A DNA stretch of 64,000 nucleotides, from the NCBI RefSeq assembly GCF_000424385.1, contig NZ_AUJU01000016.1, forward strand, positions 55,306 to 119,305, read 5' to 3'. Positions 44,709-54,106 of the stretch are shown piece by piece. A model generated the notes under the pieces. It saw only the letters and a program-made list of their open reading frames with translations. It did no database searches and was not told where the DNA came from. The position numbers and the translations under genes were made by a program. The DNA comes from Butyrivibrio sp. LC3010 (GTDB taxonomy: Bacteria; Bacillota; Clostridia; Lachnospirales; Lachnospiraceae). Within the stretch, counting starts at the first letter, position 1; the number at the start of each line of letters is the position of its first letter.

Positions 44709-45635
44709 TTAAATGCGAGCCTTCACCTTTGAGTTAATTTTTTCATATAGAGAATCCATGAGTTTACAGATTTCAGGAATTATGTTCTCCTTTTTCACAG
44801 AAAGCTGAACGCTCTTATCTCTTGTACAAAGTTCAATTTCGCCATTTGCAAGAGCCTTGGGACCAACTATTACGCGAACAGGAACTCCAAGGAGGTCTGC
44901 ATCGGCAAACATTACACCTGCGCGTACATCTCTGTCATCGTAGATAACTTCAATGCCCTTATTTGTCAGCTCTTCATAGATGTTATCAGCTGCTTCTCTG
45001 CAGGCATCATCATCTCTTCTCATGCAGCATACATGGACTTTCCAGGGAGCAACTGTGATTGGCCAGATGGGACCCTTGTCATCGTGCTTTGCTTCCATGA
45101 TACTAGCTGCAAGACGGCCAACGCCTATTCCGTAGCATCCCATTATAGGTGTCTTGGAAGTGCCATCTTCATCGGTATAAGTCATCTTCATGCTGTCTGT
45201 ATATTTTGTGCCAAGCTGGAAAATATTACCAACCTCGATACCTCTGCTGATTCTGATGGTTTTCTTACCACAGCAGGGGCAGTTGTCACCATCGCGGATT
45301 TTGCTGACATCAACGTATTCAACATCTCCGATATCTCTCTTAATATTAAGGCCTGTATAGTGGTAGTCTGTCTCGTTACCGCCACAGCACAGATTCTCGA
45401 TTCCCTCAAGTGACATATCATAGACAATCCTGCACTTTGCATTTTGGTAATAAGGTCCGCAGAAGCCTGCAACAAGTCCTGAATCTTCAGTAATCTCAGC
45501 AGGGTGAACATCCTCGTGGAGATAGTTCACAAGCTTGGTCTCATTGACCTCATAGTCACCGCGGATAAATACAACAACATATTCATCTGTAGCGTTTATC
45601 TGATAAACAACAGCTTTGCAGGACTCTCTTTTTGA
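44709..45635 (-). pseudogene. proS: 5'-truncated prolyl-tRNA synthetase
   Basis: The open frame of 308 residues holds the end of the editing (INS) domain, the class II motif 3 region (MGCYGIGVGRLAASIMEA) and the anticodon-binding domain to a normal C-terminus. A CPCCGKK cysteine pair is also present. The first ~250 residues, with class II motifs 1 and 2, are missing: upstream the frame meets a stop at 45636-45638, and no start codon lies before 45530. A working ProRS must be encoded elsewhere. The break lies directly next to the upstream region of the nitrogenase-like operon. Confidence 0.8.
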
Positions 45636-45744
45636 TTAGAGATATCATCATAAAACCAGTTGGAAACAATTGGTTTATTGTGAGAGAGACAGCTACCAAG
45701 TTTTTCTTATAGCAGGTGAAAGCAAAAGCTTATAGATAAACATA

Positions 45745-45774
45745 TTGACACAGTAGGTAAATAGATAGTATTAT
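45745..45774 (+). promoter_or_regulatory. Promoter of the nitrogenase-like/ABC operon
   Basis: A perfect -35 box TTGACA (45745-45750), an 18-base spacer and TATTAT (45769-45774). It starts a leader of about 135 bases before the first gene at 45918. It is the only strong promoter seen for the 14-gene cluster. Confidence 0.7.
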
Positions 45775-45795
45775 CAAACACAACAAAAACAGCAG

Positions 45796-45807
45796 TCAAG
45801 TACTTGA
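45796..45807 (+). promoter_or_regulatory. 12-bp perfect palindrome, candidate operator
   Basis: TCAAGTACTTGA lies about 15-25 bases after the expected transcription start. A repressor dimer bound here would block the promoter. The cognate regulator is not encoded next to the cluster, and the motif is too short to assign to a family. Confidence 0.45.
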
Positions 45808-45841
45808 ACAAGCCATTAAAGGATAGTCTGAGGATTGGCGC

Positions 45842-45910
45842 TGATAGGAGGAAACGGAAAAGGACAACATATCCAGATGTGGATAAGATCCAAAAACCGT
45901 GATAGGAGGA
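45842..45910 (+). promoter_or_regulatory. Structured leader RNA with duplicated Shine-Dalgarno block
   Basis: Nested stems ACGG/CCGT (45854-45857 with 45897-45900), GGA/TCC (45862-45864 with 45889-45891) and TATCC/GGATA (45870-45874 with 45881-45885) are joined by A-rich internal loops. An alternative hairpin GGAT-aag-ATCC (45881-45891) would exclude the inner and middle stems. TGATAGGAGGA occurs on both sides (45842-45852 and 45900-45910), the second copy being the true ribosome binding site. A riboswitch-like or protein-binding leader is possible. It matches no class that I know. Confidence 0.5.
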
Positions 45911-45917
45911 GCAAATT

Positions 45918-46904
45918 ATGAAAAAGAATCTGTTAACAAAACTTGGAACAATTTTGGTATCTACAACAATTATTGGAGCTTCACTTGCAGGATGCGGAAG
46001 TGCAAAGGCTGATAATGCTGAGACAGCTATCAGCGAGGAGGATACAGCAACTGCTGATGCAGCAAAAGAGCAGGAAGCAGGTGATGCAGAAGAGGCACAG
46101 GAATCTGCAGAGGAAGCAGGCGATGGCGAAGAAGCACAGGATACTGATGCAGTTTACAGAACTCTTGATGAGATCAAAGAGAGTGGAACAATAAACATCG
46201 GTGTTTTCTCAGACAAGAGCCCCTTTGGTTATGTAGATGAGAATGGTGAATATGCCGGCTATGATGTTTATTTTGCTGAGAAGATCGGTGAAGACCTTGG
46301 AGTCGATATCAACTATGTCTCAACAGAGGCAGCAAACAGAATTGAGTATCTTCAGACAGGTAAGGTTGACATTATCCTTGCAAACTTCACTGTTACAGAA
46401 GAAAGAGCTCAGGAGGTTGATTTCGCACTTCCTTATATGAACGTTGCACTTGGTGTTGTATCACCTTCAGACAACGTTGTTGAAAGTCTTGATTCAGTTG
46501 GTGCAGATGACCAGATCATCGTTATCTCAGGAACAACAGCTGAAACATATCTTGAGAAAAATTATCCCGATATAAAACTTCAGAAATACGATGCTTATGC
46601 AGAGGCAAAGACAGCATTTGAGAACGGAAACGGTGTTGCATGGGCAAATGATAACACAGAGGTTATTGCATTCTCACTTGAGAATGAAGGCTTTACTGTA
46701 GGTATTCCGTCACTTGGAGATGCAGACACAATTGCTCCTGCAGTAACTAAAGGAAATGAATCACTGCTTACATGGCTTAACGATGAGATTGAGACAATCG
46801 GTGAAGACAACTTCTTCCATCAGGACTATGAAGCAACACTTCTTGATACATATGGTGCAGATTATGAGAACACCCTTGTAGTTGAGGGCGGTAAGGTTCA
46901 GTAA
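45918..46904 (+). CDS. Amino-acid-type ABC transporter substrate-binding lipoprotein
   Basis: 328 residues, SBP_bac_3 family. The lipobox LAGC places the lipid Cys at residue 25; a Glu/Ala-rich tether of about 45 residues follows. The domain has INIGVFSDKSPFGYVDENGEYAGYDVYFAEKIGEDLG and VDIILANFTVTEERAQEVDFALPYM, as in cystine-, glutamine- and aspartate-type binders. It is the first gene of the cluster that carries NifB, NifHDK-like and Cys/Met enzymes, so a sulfur-containing ligand is inferred, not shown. Confidence 0.9.
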   Translation: MKKNLLTKLGTILVSTTIIGASLAGCGSAKADNAETAISEEDTATADAAKEQEAGDAEEAQESAEEAGDGEEAQDTDAVYRTLDEIKESGTINIGVFSDKSPFGYVDENGEYAGYDVYFAEKIGEDLGVDINYVSTEAANRIEYLQTGKVDIILANFTVTEERAQEVDFALPYMNVALGVVSPSDNVVESLDSVGADDQIIVISGTTAETYLEKNYPDIKLQKYDAYAEAKTAFENGNGVAWANDNTEVIAFSLENEGFTVGIPSLGDADTIAPAVTKGNESLLTWLNDEIETIGEDNFFHQDYEATLLDTYGADYENTLVVEGGKVQ

Positions 46905-46906
46905 TT

Positions 46907-47566
46907 ATGGATTTAAATGTGCTTAGATCATATATACCACTATATAACGAAGCACTCCTTCTTACCTTAAAAACCGGCTTGCTTGGAATCCTGACAGCCT
47001 TCGCCATAGGACTGTCAGGGGCAGCAGCCATATACTTCAATGTTCCTGTTGTGAAAAAAGTTCTTGGAATTTACATAGAACTTTTTAGAAATACACCGCT
47101 TCTGGTGCAGCTGTTTTTCATTTATTTCGCATTACCTAAGCTGGGACTGAGAATATCAGCTGAAACCTGTGGGATTTTAGGACTTGGTTTGATAGGTGGA
47201 GCATACATGATAGAGACCATGAGAAGCGGTCTCTTTTCAATAGACAGGGTTCAAAGTGAGAGTGCACTTTCTCTGGGAATGACGGACAGACAGGTGTTTT
47301 TCCATATAATACTTCCGCAGGCATTTTCAGTGAGTATGCCGGGAATAATGGCAAACGTGATATTCCTTCTTAAGGAAACATCAGTCTTTTCAACCATAAG
47401 CCTTATGGATCTCATGTTTACAGCAAAAGATCTTATAGGAATGTATGCAAAGACAATTGAATGCCTGTTCCTGCTTGTAATTTATTACCTGATCATGTTA
47501 CTTCCGGTTTCAATTCTGGGATCGATCATAGAGAGGAGAGTGCGTTATGCAGAGTTTGGGGATTGA
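46907..47566 (+). CDS. ABC transporter permease 1
   Basis: 219 residues, HisQ/HisM-type permease with five membrane spans. The coupling loop SALSLGMTDRQVFFHIILPQAFS is present. It starts 2 bases after the binding-protein gene and its end overlaps the second permease by 20 bases, so the importer should have a heterodimeric membrane part. Confidence 0.9.
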   Translation: MDLNVLRSYIPLYNEALLLTLKTGLLGILTAFAIGLSGAAAIYFNVPVVKKVLGIYIELFRNTPLLVQLFFIYFALPKLGLRISAETCGILGLGLIGGAYMIETMRSGLFSIDRVQSESALSLGMTDRQVFFHIILPQAFSVSMPGIMANVIFLLKETSVFSTISLMDLMFTAKDLIGMYAKTIECLFLLVIYYLIMLLPVSILGSIIERRVRYAEFGD

Positions 47567-48221
47567 TGTGCTGTTTAAAGGCACAAACGCTATAAGGCTC
47601 TTAAAAGGACTCTGGGTATCGGTGGAAATAAGCATTATATCAGTAGCCATAAGCATTGTACTTGGACTTGTAATCGGAGTACTGATGACTTCTAAAAACA
47701 GGATCATGAGATTCGTACTTAGAGCATATCTTGAAGTAGTCAGGATAATGCCTCAAATGGTACTTTTGTTTATTGTTTATTTTGGAACAACAAGAGTTTT
47801 TGGAATAAATATTTCTGCGGAGCTATCCGCAATAATAGTGTTTGTGTTTTGGGGAACTGCTGAAATGGGGGATCTCGTAAGAGGATCCATAAAAAGTATA
47901 CCGAGAATTCAGTACGATTCTGCATATGCACTTGGGCTTAATAAATTCCAGGTGCATTTTTTCATAATATTTCCACAGACGATAAGGAGACTCATTCCAC
48001 TGTCGATAAACCTGGTCACAAGAATGATAAAAACCACATCACTTGTGATGATGATAGGAATAGTTGAGGTATTAAAAGTGGCTCAGCAAATCATAGAGGC
48101 CAACAGAAAAGCATCTCCAAATGCAGCCTTCGGAGTATTTGTAGTTGTTTTTCTTTTATATTTCCTGGTGTGCTGGCCAATAAGCAGATTTGCAGTAAAG
48201 CTTGAGAAAAGGTGGACGTAA
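47547..48221 (+). CDS. ABC transporter permease 2
   Basis: 224 residues, same family as the previous gene, with the loop YDSAYALGLNKFQVHFFIIFPQTIRRL. The start lies within the end of permease 1 and its stop is 2 bases before the ATPase start, which indicates tight translational coupling. Confidence 0.9.
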   Translation: MQSLGIDVLFKGTNAIRLLKGLWVSVEISIISVAISIVLGLVIGVLMTSKNRIMRFVLRAYLEVVRIMPQMVLLFIVYFGTTRVFGINISAELSAIIVFVFWGTAEMGDLVRGSIKSIPRIQYDSAYALGLNKFQVHFFIIFPQTIRRLIPLSINLVTRMIKTTSLVMMIGIVEVLKVAQQIIEANRKASPNAAFGVFVVVFLLYFLVCWPISRFAVKLEKRWT

Positions 48222-48223
48222 GA

Positions 48224-48964
48224 ATGAGTGAGCTCGTAAAAGTAAAGCATTTACATAAAGAATATGGAAGGAATGTAGTGCTTAAGGATATAAATCTTTC
48301 CGTGAAAAAAGGTGAGGTTGTGGTTATTATAGGACCTTCCGGCTGCGGAAAGAGTACATTTCTAAGATGTTTAAACGGACTTGAGGAGATTCAGGGAGGA
48401 GTTATAACGGTTGATGGCCTGCCTGTTGAACCGGAGAAAAAGGACATAAGTAATATCAGGCAAAAGATAGGAATGGTTTTCCAGTCATATGATCTTTTTC
48501 CTCATAAGACAGTAATAGAAAATGCAATTCTGGCTCCAATACTTGTTCAGAAGAGAATCAGGGATGATGTCGTAAGAGAAGCACTTGAGCTTTTGGATAA
48601 GGTGGGGCTTGCAGATAAAAAGGACTATTATCCAAGACAGCTCTCCGGCGGACAAAAGCAGAGAGTAGCAATCGTAAGGGCACTTTTGATGCATCCGGAT
48701 GTTCTTTTGTTTGATGAAGTGACAGCGGCTCTAGATCCTGAAATGGTACATGAAGTACTTCAGACAATGCAGGAGCTTGCCAAAACAGGTTCAACGATGA
48801 TCATCGTAACCCATGAGATGGCATTTGCCAAGGCTGTTGCCGACAGGATAGTTTTCTTCGACCAGGGAGAAATAGTTGAGGAAGCAAGAGATGTTAAGAA
48901 GTTTTTTGAAGAACCTGAGACAGAAAGGGCAAAGAGATTTTTGAAGACCTTTGCATATGAATAG
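48224..48964 (+). CDS. ABC transporter ATP-binding protein
   Basis: 246 residues, GlnQ/HisP type. Walker A GPSGCGKST, signature LSGGQKQR, Walker B VLLFDEVTAALD and switch His in IVTHEMAFAKAVAD are intact; the residue after the Walker B Glu is Val where most relatives have Pro or Ala. The ATG at 48224 is preferred to a GTG four codons earlier, because AGGTGG then has proper spacing. It energises the importer at the head of the cluster. Confidence 0.92.
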   Translation: MSELVKVKHLHKEYGRNVVLKDINLSVKKGEVVVIIGPSGCGKSTFLRCLNGLEEIQGGVITVDGLPVEPEKKDISNIRQKIGMVFQSYDLFPHKTVIENAILAPILVQKRIRDDVVREALELLDKVGLADKKDYYPRQLSGGQKQRVAIVRALLMHPDVLLFDEVTAALDPEMVHEVLQTMQELAKTGSTMIIVTHEMAFAKAVADRIVFFDQGEIVEEARDVKKFFEEPETERAKRFLKTFAYE

Positions 48965-49023
48965 AGGGACAGGGTAAAGAGGTTTGAAAAAGTTTATGTA
49001 ATAGATGCAGCGGAGGTTAGGAC

Positions 49024-49179
49024 ATGGCAGGAGATAATGGCAAGGTAGAAGTAGTAGAAGATAAGATTTGGGAGCAGATTAAAAGACAGGTTCTTGATGT
49101 AAAGTACGGAACAGTTCTGATCACGATTCACGATGGCAAGATCGTACAGCTTGAAACAAGTAAGAAGGTCAGATTTTAA
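49024..49179 (+). CDS. YezD-family small protein (DUF2292)
   Basis: 51 residues. It ends KYGTVLITIHDGKIVQLETSKKVRF, which matches the DUF2292/YezD family, small proteins often found beside cysteine and sulfur-assimilation genes. It is encoded in the 300-base gap between the ATPase and nifB genes; GGAGG lies upstream. Its presence supports a sulfur role for the whole cluster. Biochemical function unknown. Confidence 0.75.
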   Translation: MAGDNGKVEVVEDKIWEQIKRQVLDVKYGTVLITIHDGKIVQLETSKKVRF

Positions 49180-49296
49180 AAGAAATGCTGTGAGGAGCCA
49201 GGTACCATCCATGAATGAAATGAGTGGGTAACGTTACCGGTATCCGGCCGGATTTATGCAGACAATAAACTGTTGTTATTTGAGGAGATTATGAAT

Positions 49297-50169
49297 ATGG
49301 CTAGATCAATTGAGGAGCTTGAGAAAAATCATCCCTGCTTTGGGGGATGCAAATTTAATGCAGGACGAATTCATCTTCCGGTTAGTCCGGGATGCAACAT
49401 AGCCTGCAGATTTTGTGACAGAAGCATAAATGATGTTGAGCAGCGTCCGGGAGTAACATCGAAGGTAATCACACCGGATGAAGCGAATACTTTTATCGGA
49501 AGAGCCATAGAGCTGGTTCCATCAATTAAGGTGGCAGGAATCGCAGGACCCGGAGATACACTTGCAACTGACTATGCACTTCAGACTTTTGAAAAAATCG
49601 GAGTAGCTCATCCCGAACTTCTTAAGTGCATGAGCACCAATGGACTTCTTCTTAATGAGAGAGCACAGGAAGTCATAGATGCAGGAGTTGATACCCTGAC
49701 AGTTACCGTCAATGCAGTGGATCCCGAGATTGAGGCAAAGCTCAATGATTACATAATTTATCATGGAGAGAAAATTGAGGGAGTTGAAGCAGCTAAAATC
49801 CTTATAAAAAATCAGATAGAAGGAATTAAGAAAGTAGCTGCAGCAGGAGTGACAATCAAAATCAATACCGTTCTTGTTCCGGGAATTAACGACCATCACA
49901 TTAGTGAGATTGCAAGAACTGTCAGAGAAGCAGGAGCAATTATCTACAACATTATTCCACTAATTCCGCAGCATAAGCTTAAGGACATTGAAAGACCTAC
50001 CTGTGAACTCTTAGAGAAGGCAAGGGAAGACGCGGAGAAGTATATAAAAGTTTTCAGACACTGCGCACATTGCCGTGCAGATGCGGTGGGAGTTCCGGGA
50101 ATCTCAGAGTACAGCAAACTGGTTTATCAGAACAGACTTAACGTCAGAAGTACTTTTTCACATGGCTAA
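49297..50169 (+). CDS. nifB: NifB-type radical SAM cofactor synthase
   Basis: 290 residues. NifB fuses two [4Fe-4S] clusters and inserts carbide from SAM to make the 8Fe core (NifB-co/L-cluster). The radical SAM Cys triplet is C33, C37, C40 (GCNIACRFC), with accessory ligands in HPCFGGC (C14, C18) and in FRHCAHCRADAVG near the C-terminus. This is the short form without the fused NifX domain; that domain is supplied by separate genes at 50247 and 58073. GAGGAG favours the ATG at 49297, though 49291 is possible. Confidence 0.92.
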   Translation: MARSIEELEKNHPCFGGCKFNAGRIHLPVSPGCNIACRFCDRSINDVEQRPGVTSKVITPDEANTFIGRAIELVPSIKVAGIAGPGDTLATDYALQTFEKIGVAHPELLKCMSTNGLLLNERAQEVIDAGVDTLTVTVNAVDPEIEAKLNDYIIYHGEKIEGVEAAKILIKNQIEGIKKVAAAGVTIKINTVLVPGINDHHISEIARTVREAGAIIYNIIPLIPQHKLKDIERPTCELLEKAREDAEKYIKVFRHCAHCRADAVGVPGISEYSKLVYQNRLNVRSTFSHG

Positions 50170-50246
50170 TGAGACTTTAATGGTTTATTCCGATAGGCAG
50201 GATTACGAAAAAATGTGCCGGTACAAAAAGTGAAGGAGCTGAAATT

Positions 50247-50618
50247 ATGAAAAATGCATCATACAGGGTGGCGCTTGCATCTACAGACAACAGATATGTT
50301 GATCAGCACTTTGGAAGAGCAGAGAGCTTTCTAATCGTTGATGTCGATGAGGACGGAAACTTTGAAGAAATCGAGCAGAGATTTGTCAGTCCTGTTTGCA
50401 ACGGCGGAAGTCATGACAGCCAAAAACTAAAGAGAGGGGTAGAAGCCCTGCTGGATTGCAATTTTGTTCTGGCAGCAAAGATTGGTGCAGGAGCAGCCTA
50501 CGAGTTAAAGGAGCATGGCATAGCATCCTTTGAAATGCCCGGAGAAGTAGAAAACTCAATCTTCAGACTGGATGGTTACATTAAACTACTCAACGAAATG
50601 AATGGGGTGTTTGCATAA
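50247..50618 (+). CDS. NifX/NafY-like iron-cofactor-binding protein
   Basis: 123 residues, dinitrogenase iron-molybdenum cofactor biosynthesis domain (PF02579 type): RVALASTDNRYVDQHFGRAESFLIVD, then CNFVLAAKIGAGAAYELKEHGI. Such proteins carry NifB-co or FeMo-co precursors between NifB and the target enzyme. A HFGRA motif with its His is intact. It lies 77 bases after nifB. Confidence 0.85.
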   Translation: MKNASYRVALASTDNRYVDQHFGRAESFLIVDVDEDGNFEEIEQRFVSPVCNGGSHDSQKLKRGVEALLDCNFVLAAKIGAGAAYELKEHGIASFEMPGEVENSIFRLDGYIKLLNEMNGVFA

Positions 50619-50724
50619 ACTGCGGCATAAAAAAGCAGAAGATGTTCCTTACTCTGATTTTAGCAGGCAAATAGGCAGCACTGAAATTACCGGCTTTGCA
50701 GATACAAATAGAGGGAAGAAGGAT

Positions 50725-51915
50725 ATGGGAAAATATGATTTTGACAAAGTAATAGAAAGACGGGGAACAAGCAGTCTTAAATTCGATTTCGGCCAGCAAC
50801 GGATGGGAAGGACAGATCTTCTTCCTCTTTGGGTAGCTGATATGGATTTCGCTCTTCCGGATGAAATTCTCTGTGATATTAAAAAGCGAGTGGACCATGG
50901 GATTTTCGGCTACACAGATCCTGATGACGAGTACAACGATGCTGTAAAAAAATGGTTCAAGGACAGACATGGCCTTGATATCAAAGAGGAATGGAACACT
51001 GTTGTTCCGGGAGTTGTATATTCAATAGCCCTTGCCATAAAGGCGTTTACCTATGAGGGCGACAGCGTGATCATTCAGGAGCCTGTCTACTATCCTTTTA
51101 AGGAAACAATCCTTTTGAACGGAAGGAATTGCATAAATAATCAGCTGGTTTACAAAGATGGCCGGTATGAAATTGATTTCGAGGACTTTGAAAAGAAGAT
51201 AAAAGAAAACAATGTAAAACTGTTTTTGCTTTGCAGTCCGCATAATCCGGTCGGAAGGGTCTGGACAGAGGAAGAGCTGAAAAGACTTGGCGATATATGT
51301 CTTGAAAATGATGTGGTCATTTTTTCAGATGAAATTCATAGCGACTTTATTTATCCGGGCTATAAACATATTTCATTCCTGGAACTTGGAGATAAGTACC
51401 AGGAGAAGCTGGTTATAGGGACTTCTCCCAGTAAGACCTTCAATATAGCAGGAGTTCAGGTAGCCAATATTTTAATTCCGGATAAAAAGACAAGAGATGA
51501 GTTCAGATGGCAGAACGATGCAGCAGGATATAGTCAGCCCAATGCTATAGGACTTACCACAACCATTTCCTGTTACAACAAAGGAAGCGACTGGGTCGAT
51601 GAGTTAAAAGAGTACCTTAAAGGGAATCTGGATTTCCTGAGGGATTATCTTAGGGAAAATATACCGGAGGTTAAGCTTATAGAGCCTGAAGGAACATATC
51701 TTATATGGCTGGACTTCTCAGAGGTGACGGATGACTACAAGGATTTAAAACATCTGATCGTTGATGAAGCAAAATTGTGGCTTGACGCCGGAATAATATT
51801 TGGAAAAGAAACGGCACTGTTTGAAAGAATAAATATTGCGAGTCCAAGAGTCGTGATAAAAACAGCGCTGGATAACCTTAGCAAAGCTGTTAAGGACAGA
51901 AAAGCAAATAAGTAA
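50725..51915 (+). CDS. MalY/PatB-type PLP-dependent C-S lyase
   Basis: 396 residues, fold-type I aminotransferase class of the MalY/PatB group. These enzymes cleave C-S bonds of cystathionine and S-substituted cysteines to pyruvate, ammonia and a thiol. The PLP Lys is in GTSPSKTFNIAG and the phosphate-binding and substrate Asp/Tyr motifs (DEIHSDFIYPGYKH, SPHNPVGRVW) are present. The ATG at 50725 starts MGKYDFDKVIERRGTSS, as in relatives, with GAGGG upstream. Its presence suggests that the imported or reduced substrate contains a thioether. Confidence 0.9.
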   Translation: MGKYDFDKVIERRGTSSLKFDFGQQRMGRTDLLPLWVADMDFALPDEILCDIKKRVDHGIFGYTDPDDEYNDAVKKWFKDRHGLDIKEEWNTVVPGVVYSIALAIKAFTYEGDSVIIQEPVYYPFKETILLNGRNCINNQLVYKDGRYEIDFEDFEKKIKENNVKLFLLCSPHNPVGRVWTEEELKRLGDICLENDVVIFSDEIHSDFIYPGYKHISFLELGDKYQEKLVIGTSPSKTFNIAGVQVANILIPDKKTRDEFRWQNDAAGYSQPNAIGLTTTISCYNKGSDWVDELKEYLKGNLDFLRDYLRENIPEVKLIEPEGTYLIWLDFSEVTDDYKDLKHLIVDEAKLWLDAGIIFGKETALFERINIASPRVVIKTALDNLSKAVKDRKANK

Positions 51916-51937
51916 ATATATTAACGAGGAGCACATT

Positions 51938-53128
51938 ATGGATTGTAGTGGTTGTAATAAATGTACAGATGTTAATTGCAGTATAGATACGAAGTGTCAG
52001 CAGCTGGACAGAAGCCTTATGGATCAGTGGGGAGCCATAAGCTTTCCGATTTATCAGACTGCTACTTTTGCACATCCTGGGCTGGGAGAGAGCACCGGAT
52101 ATGACTACACAAGAATGCAGAATCCCACAAGGCAGCAGCTTGAGTCAATTGTTGCATATCTTGAGAACGGAAAAGATGCAATGGCGTTTTCAAGCGGAAT
52201 GGCGGCCATAGCTGCAGTAATGGAGCTATTTAGGCCAGGAGATCATTTCATAGTCGATTCGGATCTTTATGGAGGAAGCATACGACTTTTTAATGAGATA
52301 AGTAAGAAAAACGGACTTACCTATTCTTCAGCAAATTTAAGCAGCGATGATATTACACCTTTAATAAATGAAAAGACAAGAGCGATATATCTTGAGACAC
52401 CCACCAATCCAATGATGAATGTCACAGACCTTGAGAAAATATCGAAGGTAGCAAAAGAAAACGGACTTCTTCTTGTGGTTGATAATACTTTCCTGTCACC
52501 ATATTTTCAGAATCCACTGGATTTCGGGGCAGACATAGTTGTTCACTCAGGAACGAAATTCCTTGGAGGACATCACGACACAATCGGAGGATTCCTGGTT
52601 GTAAAGGATGAAGAGCTTGATGAAAAACTGAGATTTATATATAAGACAACGGGAGCAGGACTAAGCCCCTTTGATTCATGGCTTATCTTGAGGGGCATCA
52701 GAACACTTGCAGTAAGACTTGAAAGAGCCCAGCAAAATGCAATGGCAATCGCGAAATTTCTGCAGACAAACGAGCATGTGACAAAAGTAATCTACCCGGG
52801 ACTTAAGGAGCATCCAGGCTACGAAATCATGAAAAAGCAGGCAAGAGGCTTTGGAGCAATGGTTACCTTTGAAGTAGATTCGGTGGAGTTCGCACATTCA
52901 ATTCTTAACAATGTGCAGCTTATATATTTCGCAGAGAGTCTTGGAGGCACAGAGACACTTATAACCTATCCGGTGACACAGACACATGCTGATGTTCCCA
53001 AGGATGTACTTGCAAAAAACGGAATTAACGACAGAACCCTCAGGTTATCAGTGGGAATTGAAGGAATTGCAGATCTTATCTGTGAATTTAACAGGGTATT
53101 TGCAATTGCTGAAAAAGAGAAGAAGTAA
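51938..53128 (+). CDS. Cystathionine gamma-synthase/lyase family PLP enzyme with Cys-rich N-terminus
   Basis: 396 residues, Cys/Met metabolism PLP family (cystathionine gamma-synthase, O-acetylhomoserine sulfhydrylase or methionine gamma-lyase). The PLP Lys is in HSGTKFLGGHHD; SSGMAAI and GYDYTRMQNPT are typical. Before the usual start, about 20 extra residues carry five Cys (C3, C6, C9, C14, C20), an unusual potential metal or Fe-S site. Placed just before nifH, it could trap thiol or sulfide onto O-acetylhomoserine. Exact activity cannot be read. Confidence 0.88.
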   Translation: MDCSGCNKCTDVNCSIDTKCQQLDRSLMDQWGAISFPIYQTATFAHPGLGESTGYDYTRMQNPTRQQLESIVAYLENGKDAMAFSSGMAAIAAVMELFRPGDHFIVDSDLYGGSIRLFNEISKKNGLTYSSANLSSDDITPLINEKTRAIYLETPTNPMMNVTDLEKISKVAKENGLLLVVDNTFLSPYFQNPLDFGADIVVHSGTKFLGGHHDTIGGFLVVKDEELDEKLRFIYKTTGAGLSPFDSWLILRGIRTLAVRLERAQQNAMAIAKFLQTNEHVTKVIYPGLKEHPGYEIMKKQARGFGAMVTFEVDSVEFAHSILNNVQLIYFAESLGGTETLITYPVTQTHADVPKDVLAKNGINDRTLRLSVGIEGIADLICEFNRVFAIAEKEKK

Positions 53129-53153
53129 ATATTTATATAAAAAAAAGAAATGA

Positions 53154-54014
<861 letters not shown>

Positions 54015-54106
54015 TTTTCAGGAATTTTTTGCAATGAATAATGGGGATAATCCATTACAAAAAATGAAAACGTAACTTGCGAAGTTTTTGGCAGGAGGGG
54101 AAGAAA

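Noticed and set aside
44709..45635. A functional short ProRS-like editing protein
   Set aside because: It holds part of the editing domain plus motif 3 and the anticodon domain, but begins in the middle of a domain with no start codon, so decay is simpler.
45877..45921. 14-codon leader peptide overlapping the binding-protein start as ATGA
   Set aside because: No ribosome binding site at a workable distance and no run of regulatory codons such as Cys or Met.
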